A DNA stretch of 46,687 bases from Streptococcus sp. HMSC067H01. Its GTDB lineage: Bacteria; Bacillota; Bacilli; Lactobacillales; Streptococcaceae. Below, piece after piece: positions 36,805 through 44,784 of this stretch. A program made the translations under genes and the position numbers. Numbering within the stretch: the first letter of the stretch is position 1; every line of letters starts with the position of its first letter. The notes below the pieces were generated by a model. That model was given only the letters and a program-made list of their open reading frames with translations, searched no databases and was not told the origin of the DNA. The stretch spans positions 18,794 to 65,480 of the forward strand of contig NZ_KV817763.1 in assembly GCF_001814775.1 (NCBI RefSeq). Direction: 5' to 3'.

Positions 36805-36957
36805 CGTTTCGAAAGCTTGGTACAATTGTATTGATTGAACTTTTGAGACAAGTGACTATGTCAGTTTGCAGAACAATTCATATAGAAAACATCTGTGCTC
36901 TCCTCTGTATGAAGTGTAAAATACTTTATAAGCTCAATGGGACCTATTCATGTTAGG

Positions 36958-37431
36958 TTAAACCATTTTCATCACCTTAAAGTGCCCCTCTGGATAAGTC
37001 CCTTGATAGCCAACTGGAATGTAGCCTCCCTCATAAATCAAAAGTAAATCATCATGAAAAGAAGACTCTATCCCAAAATCGTCTTGCAGTAATTTATAGT
37101 TTCTAAGAGTGCTTACATCAAATAAAATAGAATCTATGCATGCCTGTGGCAAAAAATTTTTCTGTAGGTATTCTTTTAATATAGGTTCAATAGATTTACG
37201 AAAGTAGGCTGCATTTTCATTCCAGATTTTTCCTATTCCAGATCTGACCTGGCCTTTGTTCTTAAGTAAGAATTCACTACGAAATTCCCAAACAAGCTCT
37301 TCCCATTCACTAGATTCTATATGTTGCAATCCTTCAGTGCTATCTAATATTTCTATCTCAAAGGGAATTTCCATATTACCTTCTCTAAAACACTCAAGAA
37401 TATACTTCATATCCATATATTTTTCTTTCAT
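36958..37431 (-). CDS. unrecognised immunity-type protein
   Basis: 157 aa; start between 37431 and 37410 uncertain because no good ribosome binding site is present. N-terminus MKEKYMDMKYILECFREGNM, C-terminus LLIYEGGYIPVGYQGTYPEG-HFKVM, a pattern (G-Y-x-P-x-G-Y/W-x-G-x-Y-P-x-G) met in immunity proteins. Overlaps the 58-aa frame at 37394-37570. Confidence 0.6.
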   Translation of the reverse strand: MKEKYMDMKYILECFREGNMEIPFEIEILDSTEGLQHIESSEWEELVWEFRSEFLLKNKGQVRSGIGKIWNENAAYFRKSIEPILKEYLQKNFLPQACIDSILFDVSTLRNYKLLQDDFGIESSFHDDLLLIYEGGYIPVGYQGTYPEGHFKVMKMV

Positions 37432-37570
37432 TTAGAAAAAACCTCATTTCTTTTTCGATAATAGAATGGGCATTGTAATGATGACTACCGATATCTTTTC
37501 TTATGCTTCCAATTAATGGAACAGTCACACAGTCATTATAACTATAATTTGGAGTGGTTTTCTTTATCAT
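37394..37570 (-). CDS. 58-aa frame between two immunity-type genes
   Basis: MIKKTTPNYSYNDCVTVPLI ... MRFFLNERKIYGYEVYT. Starts 12 bases after the stop of the 37583 gene and overlaps the next gene by up to 38 bases. Could be a small protein or the end of a lost toxin whose stop overlaps its immunity gene. No ribosome binding site seen. Confidence 0.35.
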   Translation of the reverse strand: MIKKTTPNYSYNDCVTVPLIGSIRKDIGSHHYNAHSIIEKEMRFFLNERKIYGYEVYS

Positions 37571-37582
37571 ATAGCAGACATA

Positions 37583-38269
37583 CTATAAATATTCAACTCT
37601 AAAATTATAGTTCAACATCCCTTCTATAGTATAGATTTTTTTATCAGCAGTTCTATAAACATACAGATTCTCATTAGATTTCATCAATTGATCCATATCA
37701 ACGAAAGCGTCATATATATCTCTCCCTTCCTCACAAAATTGGATTCTTACAAAATCTCGTATTTCAATTCCTAGTGAGTAGTTATTCCCAATTAATAAAA
37801 TTAATAATTCTCCTTTATTGTTCATCCTTAAGCCTGATAAATAATTATCTTTCGGAATAGACAATTTCTCCCAATTATCAGAAACGATCTTATCTGACGA
37901 TAAATATTTTGTGTGTTCAATATTATAAGCAGTAGGTGATGTATCAATTTGCGGGGAAAAATCAGTTACAATATCTATTATAAAGCAATCACTAATCAAT
38001 AGGTAACGTTGTATTTCTTGTACTTGATGATTACTTTCTAATTTATAAAGCCCTGCTTCAAGATTTTCTAAATTGTGACTGGAGAAGTGATGTTTATTAT
38101 ATACATAACAATAATCTACATATCCAAAATTAATGAAAGTATGATTATGTTTAGATTTTATAAGAACTATAGTATCCTCATTATCTGAAATAATACCAGA
38201 TTCAAGCATTATTTCCGCTCCTTTAGAAAAAGAAAATAAAGTTTTAACTTCCATAGATTTACTCTCCAT
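37583..38269 (-). CDS. unrecognised protein, probable immunity partner of the toxin tail at 38259-38490
   Basis: 228 aa, soluble, beta-rich (LFSFSKGAEIMLESGIISDN; ELLILLIGNNYSLGIEIRDF). Its ATG lies inside the coding end of the toxin-tail remnant; the two overlap by 11 bases (ATGGAGAGTAA), the usual toxin-immunity coupling. Family unknown. Confidence 0.6.
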   Translation of the reverse strand: MESKSMEVKTLFSFSKGAEIMLESGIISDNEDTIVLIKSKHNHTFINFGYVDYCYVYNKHHFSSHNLENLEAGLYKLESNHQVQEIQRYLLISDCFIIDIVTDFSPQIDTSPTAYNIEHTKYLSSDKIVSDNWEKLSIPKDNYLSGLRMNNKGELLILLIGNNYSLGIEIRDFVRIQFCEEGRDIYDAFVDMDQLMKSNENLYVYRTADKKIYTIEGMLNYNFRVEYL

Positions 38270-38490
38270 ATCTAATTTTAGTACCTATATATCGTCCGTC
38301 TTTTAACCCAATATCCATTGTGGCTGACCTATTGTGTCTGTGCTTGTCTTTCTTGCCCCATATAGGTTATAGCAACTGGATACGACGACTTGGCCATCCT
38401 TAGTCAAACCTGCTACAGAGCCTGATATGAGGATAGGCCTCGCATTATTTGAATGATTGTTGGGAAACTTTGTGCCTATTGAACAGTAAA
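38259..38490 (-). pseudogene. C-terminal tail of a lost toxin, frameshifted
   Basis: One frame reads GTKFPNNHSNNARPILISGS ... DGQVVVSSCYNLYG; a shift leads to KKDKHRHNRSATMDIGLKDG-RYIGTKIRYGE and a stop at 38259-38261, inside the start of the immunity-type gene. The upstream end abuts a terminator at 38493, so everything ahead of the tail has been lost. Confidence 0.6.
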
Positions 38491-38492
38491 AG

Positions 38493-38522
38493 CACTTGAA
38501 TCAATTTCTTCAAGTGTTTTTT
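38493..38522. terminator. terminator behind the 38577 gene
   Basis: CACTTGAA (38493-38500) / TTCAAGTG (38509-38516), T run on the plus strand and CTTTTA on the minus. Confidence 0.65.
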
Positions 38523-38576
38523 ATATGCAAAGCAAGGTATAATCCTAATTTGCTAATTGTTTATTGCCTTAAAATC

Positions 38577-38960
38577 TTATAACTCTTTGATTTCTATGGA
38601 CTTGCAAACTATATTATATCCATCATAACCATCAAGATATAAAGAATAATGCTTTAATTTCTGGCGCTTGTTCATTTCTTCAAAAAGATTCCTGTTCGCT
38701 TCCATTAACTGTAGTATAATTGATGAATTAAATATTTCTAAAACTTTATCATAAGCTTCGATTGTGTTTACCGAAAACAATGCGTTTACCTTTGAAAAAT
38801 AGTGGACTTCTTGAAAGATCAATTCAACTTCTGAATAGATATCATCATAGTCATATCCCTTTAAATTGATACAAATAGTTGTACCTGAAAAAGTTATTTG
38901 AGGTAACTCAGACAAAAGTGAAGAAAACATTGGAAGAGTGTATATCGTTTTATTTTCCAT
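38577..38960 (-). CDS. unrecognised immunity-type protein
   Basis: 127 aa. MENKTIYTLPMFSSLLSELP ... ends KHYSLYLDGYDGYNIVCKSI-EIKEL. Soluble. ATG overlaps the stop of the upstream toxin-tail remnant by 11 bases (ATGGAAAATAA). Own terminator downstream. Confidence 0.6.
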   Translation of the reverse strand: MENKTIYTLPMFSSLLSELPQITFSGTTICINLKGYDYDDIYSEVELIFQEVHYFSKVNALFSVNTIEAYDKVLEIFNSSIILQLMEANRNLFEEMNKRQKLKHYSLYLDGYDGYNIVCKSIEIKEL

Positions 38961-39262
38961 TATTCGTACTCCCTCTAGGTCTTGCAGTAGAAATAGTTAG
39001 TTTATTACGTAGCAGCTGCTCAACAGTAGTTTATTATGCAATGGATTACCGGTATTATCGGTTACATGCCAGTGATTTCTAAGAACTTCTGCAACTGTCA
39101 ACACTTGAGAGGTTCTTGTGTTTTTTCTAACAACGAAGGGATTATGATCAATTCTCTATCTCAGTTGCAATATCTACCATAGTAGTTGTTCCATGCATCC
39201 CTAATATTTTAGGTTCGGTATTTAATTTTTCACCCGTTTCTTTACAGAAAAAGTTACCTTTA
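38950..39262 (-). pseudogene. C-terminal tail of a second lost toxin, frameshifted
   Basis: Collinear frames: NFFCKETGEKLNTEPKILG ... VDIATEIEN; then RIDHNPFVVRKNTRTSQVLT-VAEVLRNHWHVTDNTGNPLHNK; then TVEQLLRNKLTISTARPRGS-TNNGK and stop at 38950-38952 inside the next gene's start. Two frame changes. It begins just behind the terminator at 39267, so again only the end of the toxin remains. Confidence 0.65.
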
Positions 39263-39266
39263 AAAT

Positions 39267-39298
39267 GAAGTTGAGATCGCATCATCTCAACTTCACTT
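39267..39298. terminator. terminator behind the GAD/DUF1851 gene
   Basis: 11-bp perfect stem GAAGTTGAGAT (39267-39277) / ATCTCAACTTC (39284-39294) with T stretches on both strands. Confidence 0.85.
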
Positions 39299-39313
39299 TG
39301 TAATTATTGTTTC

Positions 39314-39859
39314 TTAGTTCTCAAATCCCACTCCACCTGTAATCTGAGTAATGAGTTCTAAATGTTCTTTTATGCCAACCTTGTCAATATTGGCTAAATC
39401 CCTTTTTCCTCCCAGTACCAGAAGAGGAACAAAGCCAAAGCATTGATTGTAGTCCAAGCTCCCATACTCCTTAACCGCTTCTTCATAAAAAGGAATATCA
39501 AAATAGTCCTTTAACAACTCTTCATCCTCTAAATCTTCTAGAAAATAGTACATATCTTCTAAAATAGTGGTGAAATTTTCCTCCTTGTATTCTACAATTC
39601 TCAGATAGTCTCCTTCCTCCAGAGTGATAATATCCCCAAATGCAGTTATAAAAACAGGAATAGATAAATCACCTCTAAAATAGGTCTTTTGTACAAATTC
39701 TATATATTCTTCTGGATTGATAATTTTTAGATAACCATCAAGTAAAAAGCCCAGTCCATATTGTTGCCACAATTCCACTAATTCGTCTGGAACTTTTGAG
39801 GCATACTTTTCAATGACTTCTTCTGGCATCGCTGCAAATTTGATAAATTGTAAGTTCAT
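39314..39859 (-). CDS. GAD-like / DUF1851 immunity protein
   Basis: 181 aa. N-terminal GAD-like domain (MPEEVIEKYASKVPDELVEL-WQQYGLGFLLDGYLKIINPEEY) and C-terminal DUF1851 (T6SS Tdi1-type) region with FGDIITLEEGDYLRIVEY. The family protects against polymorphic and T6SS effectors. TAGGAG before the ATG. A toxin tail lies upstream at 39910-40031. Confidence 0.78.
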   Translation of the reverse strand: MNLQFIKFAAMPEEVIEKYASKVPDELVELWQQYGLGFLLDGYLKIINPEEYIEFVQKTYFRGDLSIPVFITAFGDIITLEEGDYLRIVEYKEENFTTILEDMYYFLEDLEDEELLKDYFDIPFYEEAVKEYGSLDYNQCFGFVPLLVLGGKRDLANIDKVGIKEHLELITQITGGVGFEN

Positions 39860-39909
39860 TTTTTCTCCTAGTATTGTAATTTAACATTCAAGTAAATTTT
39901 ATTTAAATC

Positions 39910-40031
39910 TTAATAAGGTGTGGTTCTAACGATTTCGTCCACAACATTATCTTTAATAGTAATTGCTGTAAAATTTTAGACTATAGCGAAATTATCGTAG
40001 AATATATCCCAAACTCTAGAAAATTTTATTT
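39910..40031 (-). pseudogene. C-terminal tail of a third lost toxin, one internal stop
   Basis: A single frame reads FSRVWDIFYDNFAIV, stop, NFTAITIKDNVVDEIVRTTP-Y, stop. The end pattern (I-T-I-K-D ... E-I-V-R-T-T-P) looks like a toxin-domain C-terminus and sits between two immunity-type genes. Confidence 0.55.
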
Positions 40032-40247
40032 TTAACCGAAGTAAAAAAATAAATCTTTACAAAAATCAATCTCCTCTTGAGCTAAATCTCTGTTTTTTTC
40101 TGTGTCTAAACTATAGAGTACACCTCTCACAGTATTAACAGAATTTGCTTGCTCTAACATTTGTAAACGTATTTCAGGATTATCAATGTATTTAATAATA
40201 ATATTACATAATTTTTCTTTAACATCATCATAATTCATATTAGTCAC
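40032..40247 (-). CDS. small helical protein, probable immunity partner of the toxin domain at 40264
   Basis: 71 aa, helical and acidic (MTNMNYDDVKEKLCNIIIKY ... LAQEEIDFCKDLFFYFG). It starts 16 bases behind the toxin-domain stop on the same strand, the normal toxin-then-immunity order. Not recognised by family. Confidence 0.6.
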   Translation of the reverse strand: MTNMNYDDVKEKLCNIIIKYIDNPEIRLQMLEQANSVNTVRGVLYSLDTEKNRDLAQEEIDFCKDLFFYFG

Positions 40248-40263
40248 CTATAAGATCCACTTT

Positions 40264-40596
40264 TTAAAATTCAATTACCGAATTAGTTTTCAATTGTGGA
40301 TAGCCTCCTTTCCCATATTCGGGATAATAAGATGTGATTGGCTCCAAAACTTTTCCTGTATCTCCGGCTTCCTTAGGAACATACACATTATCCATTATCT
40401 GAAGTATATCGAACTCTCCACGAAGTTTCACATTACTCCAAGAAGGAGATATTTGATAAGCATCTTGCATCTTACTAGCTAAATCAAATTTAGATAAACC
40501 GATGTAACTTTTAGGGGCTTCCATGGTCCTCATTGTCTGTTCAGCATACTTAGAATCCATATGATGATAAAACGTTGATGGCAAAGTTCTACACAT
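40264..40596 (-). CDS. polymorphic-toxin C-terminal domain, truncated (family unknown)
   Basis: 110 aa from an ATG of convenience at 40596; no ribosome binding site. The mature part reads KYAEQTMRTMEAPKSYIGLS ... ISPSWSNVKLRGEFDILQI, then VYVPKEAGDTGKVLEPITSY and YPEYGKGGYPQLKTNSVIEF. The ending (P-x-x-x-G-D-T-G-x-x-L-E-P-I-T ... Y-P-x-Y-G-x-G-G-x-P-Q) is typical of a secreted-toxin domain fused to a trafficking module. That module is missing, so the frame is an orphan toxin end. Activity not identified. Confidence 0.6.
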   Translation of the reverse strand: MCRTLPSTFYHHMDSKYAEQTMRTMEAPKSYIGLSKFDLASKMQDAYQISPSWSNVKLRGEFDILQIMDNVYVPKEAGDTGKVLEPITSYYPEYGKGGYPQLKTNSVIEF

Positions 40597-40645
40597 AAAA
40601 ATCTGATTTAGATGTAATTTTAGACACTGGTAAAGCTAACACAAG

Positions 40646-40840
40646 TTATCGTACCAGCAAGGCAAGTAGTTTACTAGTCGCCCCAGGCAATTCTAGTTGT
40701 TGAACAGGAATCATATCCTTGCGTGGCCTCGTGACTAGTAAATCCCCTGCCATCGGCTTCGTCATAAGCAAATCAACCGTAGAAACTCAAACTATTTGGC
40801 TACTTCGGCCTTCAGTCACTGCCTTAATCAACTACCGTCC
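40646..40840 (-). pseudogene. degraded coding stretch of unknown origin
   Basis: One frame reads VTEGRSSQIV, stop, VSTVDLLMTKPMAGDLLVTR ... KDMIPVQQLELPGATSKLLA-LLVR, stop. Coding-like but parent not recognised. The 700 bases 40597-41302 contain no intact gene; besides this stretch they hold direct repeat copy 1. Confidence 0.4.
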
Positions 40841-40991
40841 TGACTATCATAATATCTTTCTCATACATAGTCAAGTCCTCCCCTAAAAAGACACCAAGTG
40901 AAAATCCTTAAATATCCGTAAACACTGATCGTATCGTATCGATTAATCTTTTGTTACCACCGACTTGGTCAGGTTACAGCCACATTTGTAA

Positions 40992-41148
40992 GCGACTAAA
41001 GTCGCTAGAGCTATCCTAATTGCGCACCACCAGTTCCCATAGAAAAAACACCTTGCAAGATGCAAAGTGTTTTCGTCTGTATTCTGCTGTCCAGCAACGA
41101 ATTAATGTTTAGAGAACTGGCTAGCTTTACGAGCTTTCTTAAGACCTG
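40992..41148 (-). repeat. direct repeat copy 1 with rpsI 3' fragment
   Basis: About 95% identical to 45958-46115. Its right part (41102-41146) encodes on the minus strand GLKKARKASQFSKH and a stop, the C-terminus of ribosomal protein S9 (normally ...SKR). Behind it follow an rpsI-type terminator (AAAACACTTTGCA / TGCAAGGTGTTTT) and GCGACTTTAGTCGC. The S9 gene itself is not here. Confidence 0.85.
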
Positions 41149-41302
41149 ATTTGAACAGTCTGGCTTTTAGGACAGCTCAAAAGCGCTTGATAGGAAACGT
41201 CCGAAGAGTTCCTGCCGATTTTGATTTCAAGAATTAGGAATAGATGTATCTATGATAGTGCAATTTCTTAACGTAAAACTTTCAATCCTATCCTCTTCCT
41301 TC

Positions 41303-42250
41303 TTATCCTAACAAAGTTTGTAATATTGGAATAACAACGATAAATAGAACCGTACTTAGAGTCACCACATTCGTAGAGAATTCCACATCTCCTTTTCCCT
41401 GATTAGCAAGGATCGGGAGAACAGCTAAAGCTGGTGTAGCGGACTGAATCATAAAGGTCTTAAATTCTACTGTCGCCATATTTGGTGCAAAGAACTTCAA
41501 TACAAGAATCATGATTAGAGGAGCTAGGATAAAGCGTCCAACTAAAGTGACAATTGTATCTTTATCAAAAGTAATAGTTTTCAAGCCTGCCTTTGCAAGA
41601 ACGATACCAATATAAATCAGAGATAGGGGAGTGACGATATTTCCAATATAGGTTAAGGTATTCGTTGCGAAATCTGGAATAGAGATTCGGAGAATCAAAA
41701 ATAGCAGAGCCACAAGAAAACCTACAAGAGGAGCTGGTAGCAATTTCTTCCAGTCAAATTTACTTGTCTCCTTGCTTTGACCCGATTTACTGTCACTCGT
41801 CATCAAATACACGCCCAATGTCCAGGTGGAAATCGTGTTGGTGATATAGTAAATTAAGAAATAAGGAAGAGCCTGATCCCCAAAAAGAGCAACGTTTAAA
41901 GGTAAACCAATAAAAATAGTATTGGCATTCACAAAGGTATTAATCATGGTTCCTCGCCGTCCTGGACGAACCTTGAAAACCACAACTGCAATATAAGCTA
42001 CGATATATCCCAAGATAAAGGCCACAAATGTATAAAAGAGACCTCCAGAAAGACTGATTAGTTTATCTAGTGTTAGGTATTTCATTACCGACACAAAGAT
42101 TGACGCTGGCAAGGCTACATTCATGATCAAACGAGATAGGTTAGGTCCAAAGGCATCTCCAAACCATCCCTTCACCTGAAGAATATACCCCAAAACAATG
42201 ATAGCGATAATCGGAATGATACTCGTAATCGAGGTTAAAAAGAGTGACAT
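41303..42250 (-). CDS. mleP: malate permease (auxin efflux carrier family)
   Basis: 315 aa from ATG 42250 with AAAGGA six bases ahead; the frame is open to 42280 without a site. About ten membrane helices in two five-helix halves; N-terminal LFLTSITSIIPIIAIIVLGY and LSRLIMNVALPASIFVSVMK fit AEC transporters. Lies 77 bases after the malolactic enzyme gene, so it probably imports L-malate (or exchanges it for lactate). Confidence 0.85.
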   Translation of the reverse strand: MSLFLTSITSIIPIIAIIVLGYILQVKGWFGDAFGPNLSRLIMNVALPASIFVSVMKYLTLDKLISLSGGLFYTFVAFILGYIVAYIAVVVFKVRPGRRGTMINTFVNANTIFIGLPLNVALFGDQALPYFLIYYITNTISTWTLGVYLMTSDSKSGQSKETSKFDWKKLLPAPLVGFLVALLFLILRISIPDFATNTLTYIGNIVTPLSLIYIGIVLAKAGLKTITFDKDTIVTLVGRFILAPLIMILVLKFFAPNMATVEFKTFMIQSATPALAVLPILANQGKGDVEFSTNVVTLSTVLFIVVIPILQTLLG

Positions 42251-42327
42251 AGGTATCCTTTCTAAATTACTTAAGTCCACAGCCCATACAAATCTGCCGC
42301 TAGCGAAGGATAGACAGCAGCAGTGAA

Positions 42328-43953
42328 TTATTTATACTCTGGATACCACTTCAAATCACGAACCGCTTTGGCCATATCTGTTTCCTTAGCACGCGCAAGA
42401 CCTTGCTCTTGTGCTTTTTTAGCGACTGCTTCTGCTACTTTAATAGAAACATCTGCTACATACTTGAATGGTGGCAAGACAGGAGCTCCTGGTTGGCCTG
42501 GATTGACAATACCACTCAATGAATGAGCTGCTGCTCCAATCATTTCATCAGTCAAAAGACTTGCTTCAGAAGCTAGCATACCTAGACCAAGACCTGGGTA
42601 AATCAAGGCATTATTGGCTTGACCAATCACATAGTCGACACCTTTATAAGAAACCGTATCAGCAGGAATTCCTGTTGCGACAAAAGCTTTGCCATCTGAC
42701 CATTCAATCAAATCTTTAGCACTAGCTTCTGCTAGTTTGGTTGGATTTGACAAAGGGAAAATCATCGGACGTTCTGTATTTTCACACATAGTTTCTACTA
42801 TTTCTTTAGTGAAGGTATTAGGCTGGGTCGAAGTTCCTACAAGAATGGTTGGCTTCACAGTCTTCACTACTTCAAGCAGGTCAGTCAACTTGTCTGCGTT
42901 ACTAAAGTCAGCACGTTTCTTAGCAAATGGTTTTTGCTCTGGTGTCAGGTCATCCATGTCATCAAAGAGAAGACCTTGTTTATCAACCATAAAGAAACGT
43001 TTATAGGCTTCTTCTTCAGAAAGACCTTCACTTACCATTTCACGAAGAACACGAGCGGCAATTCCTGCACCCGCAGTACCACCACCATAGCAGAGATAAA
43101 CTTGATCTGTTAATTTTTCACCACTAATATCCAATGAACCAAAGATACCACCTAAGGTAACGATTCCTGTACCTTGAATATCATCATTAAAAGTTGGGAT
43201 TTGTTTCCGATATTTTTCAAGAATATTGGCAGCATTTGAGCGACCGAAATCTTCCCAGTGAAGGTAGAGTTTAGGAAAGAGACGTTCTGCTGTTTGAACA
43301 AATTGGTCAATGAAGTCGTAGTAACGGTCTCCGCGAACCCGTTCGTGACGATTTCCTAAGTAATTAGGGTTGTTACGAAGTTCTTCACGGTTAGTCCCTG
43401 CATCAATAACTAAAGGAAGAACCATAGAAGGATCGATTCCAGCAGCACCCGTGTAGACCATCAATTTCCCGACAGAAATATCGACACCATTTGTTCCCCA
43501 GTCACCGATTCCAAGGATTCCTTCTGCATCTGTTACAACAATGAGACGAATCTCGCGATCCCCAGCAGCATTTTTCAAAGTGGCTTCAATATTTTCAGGA
43601 TGATTGATATCAAGATATCCCGCATATTGTGGATCTACAAAGAGGTCACTATAGCCTTCAATGGTATCTGCAATGGTTGGATCGTATACAATTGGATTGA
43701 ATTCCTCCAAATGTTGAGAAAAGAGGTAATAGAAAAGAGTTCGGTTAGTGTTAAAAATTTCCATTAGGAAAAGACGCTTTTCCAAATCATTGGCTTTTGT
43801 TTGCATTTGTGCATAAGTTTGCGCCGCTTGCTCTTCAATCGTTTGAACATACGGTGGCAGTAAACCAATAAGACCTAGTTCCTTTCGCTCCTCTAAGGTA
43901 AAGGCAGTACCTTTATTGAGGAAAGGGTTGTTTAAAATATCATGTGCAGTCAT
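42328..43953 (-). CDS. mleS: malolactic enzyme
   Basis: 541 aa. NAD- and Mn-dependent decarboxylation of L-malate to L-lactate and CO2, which consumes a proton and helps acid tolerance. Malic-enzyme fold: [60 protein letters not shown] and NAD-binding [15 protein letters not shown]. Length fits malolactic enzyme. AGGAGG precedes the ATG. First gene of mleS-mleP. Confidence 0.93.
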   Translation of the reverse strand: MTAHDILNNPFLNKGTAFTLEERKELGLIGLLPPYVQTIEEQAAQTYAQMQTKANDLEKRLFLMEIFNTNRTLFYYLFSQHLEEFNPIVYDPTIADTIEGYSDLFVDPQYAGYLDINHPENIEATLKNAAGDREIRLIVVTDAEGILGIGDWGTNGVDISVGKLMVYTGAAGIDPSMVLPLVIDAGTNREELRNNPNYLGNRHERVRGDRYYDFIDQFVQTAERLFPKLYLHWEDFGRSNAANILEKYRKQIPTFNDDIQGTGIVTLGGIFGSLDISGEKLTDQVYLCYGGGTAGAGIAARVLREMVSEGLSEEEAYKRFFMVDKQGLLFDDMDDLTPEQKPFAKKRADFSNADKLTDLLEVVKTVKPTILVGTSTQPNTFTKEIVETMCENTERPMIFPLSNPTKLAEASAKDLIEWSDGKAFVATGIPADTVSYKGVDYVIGQANNALIYPGLGLGMLASEASLLTDEMIGAAAHSLSGIVNPGQPGAPVLPPFKYVADVSIKVAEAVAKKAQEQGLARAKETDMAKAVRDLKWYPEYK

Positions 43954-43976
43954 AGTGCAACCTCCTTTTTACTTCT

Positions 43977-43985
43977 ATTATACCA
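43977..43985 (-). promoter_or_regulatory. mleS promoter (extended -10)
   Basis: TGGTATAAT on the minus strand, 24 bases before the ATG; weak -35. The region up to 44050 upstream is where MleR would bind. Confidence 0.6.
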
Positions 43986-44043
43986 CTTAAAATGAATTGT
44001 TTGGAAAACTTTGTTGTTTTAAAAATACTATTGTGTACGCATA

Positions 44044-44052
44044 TGTTATAAT
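44044..44052 (+). promoter_or_regulatory. divergent promoter toward the regulators (extended -10)
   Basis: TGTTATAAT on the plus strand. It would give a leader of about 260 bases to the XRE gene. Between 44053 and 44250 I see no gene. Confidence 0.45.
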
Positions 44053-44250
44053 GAGTCTACGAAGGCAATTTTCTAATAAGCTCTTTATACTTAAAACACT
44101 ATTGTTAATGGCACTTTAAGTTGTTATATTTTATAAAGTTCTGAACTCATAAAACTCTCGATGATCACTCTTTACTAAAAGTTTCGAGTAAAAGAAACTA
44201 ATCATACAAATTGGCAATCCGAATTAAAATAAATATTATATAAGTTTGTT

Positions 44251-44305
44251 ATGCAATACTTTGTATTTTTTAAGATGTTTTTTTGTCATGCAAAACTTGT
44301 ATTCT
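44251..44305 (+). repeat. two direct repeats ahead of the XRE regulator
   Basis: ATGCAATACTTTGTATT (44251) and ATGCAAAACTTGTATT (44288), 37 bases apart. The first holds the palindrome AATAC-TTT-GTATT. Possible operator sites for the adjacent regulator. Confidence 0.4.
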
Positions 44306-44311
44306 ATTTAT

Positions 44312-44662
44312 ATGACGAATAAAAACTATTTACAACACTATATTTCCCAAAAAGTGAAATATTTTCGAACACAGAAAAAAATGAGCCAGGAAGAACTTTC
44401 GGAACAAGCAGGACTTGGGCTTAAGTATATCAATCAACTCGAAAACCAAAATGTGAATCTGACCATTCACAGTCTTGAAAAAGTGATTGTCGCCCTAAAG
44501 ATGACCCCAGAGGAATTTTTCAATTTTGATAGCCTTGAATCAACCTCTGATAAGACCGACAATCTTTCACTCAAAAGAATCAACATGAAGATTAAACAGC
44601 TCCCTATTGATAAACGAGAAAAGATGTTGGTCATTTTTGAAAGTATCTTAGATAACCTTTGA
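44312..44662 (+). CDS. XRE-family transcriptional regulator
   Basis: 116 aa from ATG 44312 (MTNKNYLQHYISQKVKYFRT). Helix-turn-helix KKMSQEELSEQAGLGLKYIN at about 23-42, then a short helical tail. Frames upstream at 44246 and 44288 also have ATG, but none of the three has a ribosome binding site; a TATTCT box at 44300 would place the transcript start on the ATG, so leaderless translation is possible. Located between mleS and mleR; target unknown. Confidence 0.75.
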   Translation: MTNKNYLQHYISQKVKYFRTQKKMSQEELSEQAGLGLKYINQLENQNVNLTIHSLEKVIVALKMTPEEFFNFDSLESTSDKTDNLSLKRINMKIKQLPIDKREKMLVIFESILDNL

Positions 44663-44784
44663 TATCCCTGACTCACTTACATTTTAACCGGCGAATACTC
44701 GTATAGTCAAATTGTAGGATACGGATAAGATTTATTTATCTGGCGATTTCCAATTTTTTCTCCATTTAATGAAAGTGAGCCCCT

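Noticed and set aside
40860..40910. Rhs-type core end (GLDYV, stop, ERYYDSQDG on the minus strand)
   Set aside because: A tempting Rhs signature beside a toxin domain, but it covers only about 15 codons with a stop inside and no other Rhs repeats occur; too short to claim.
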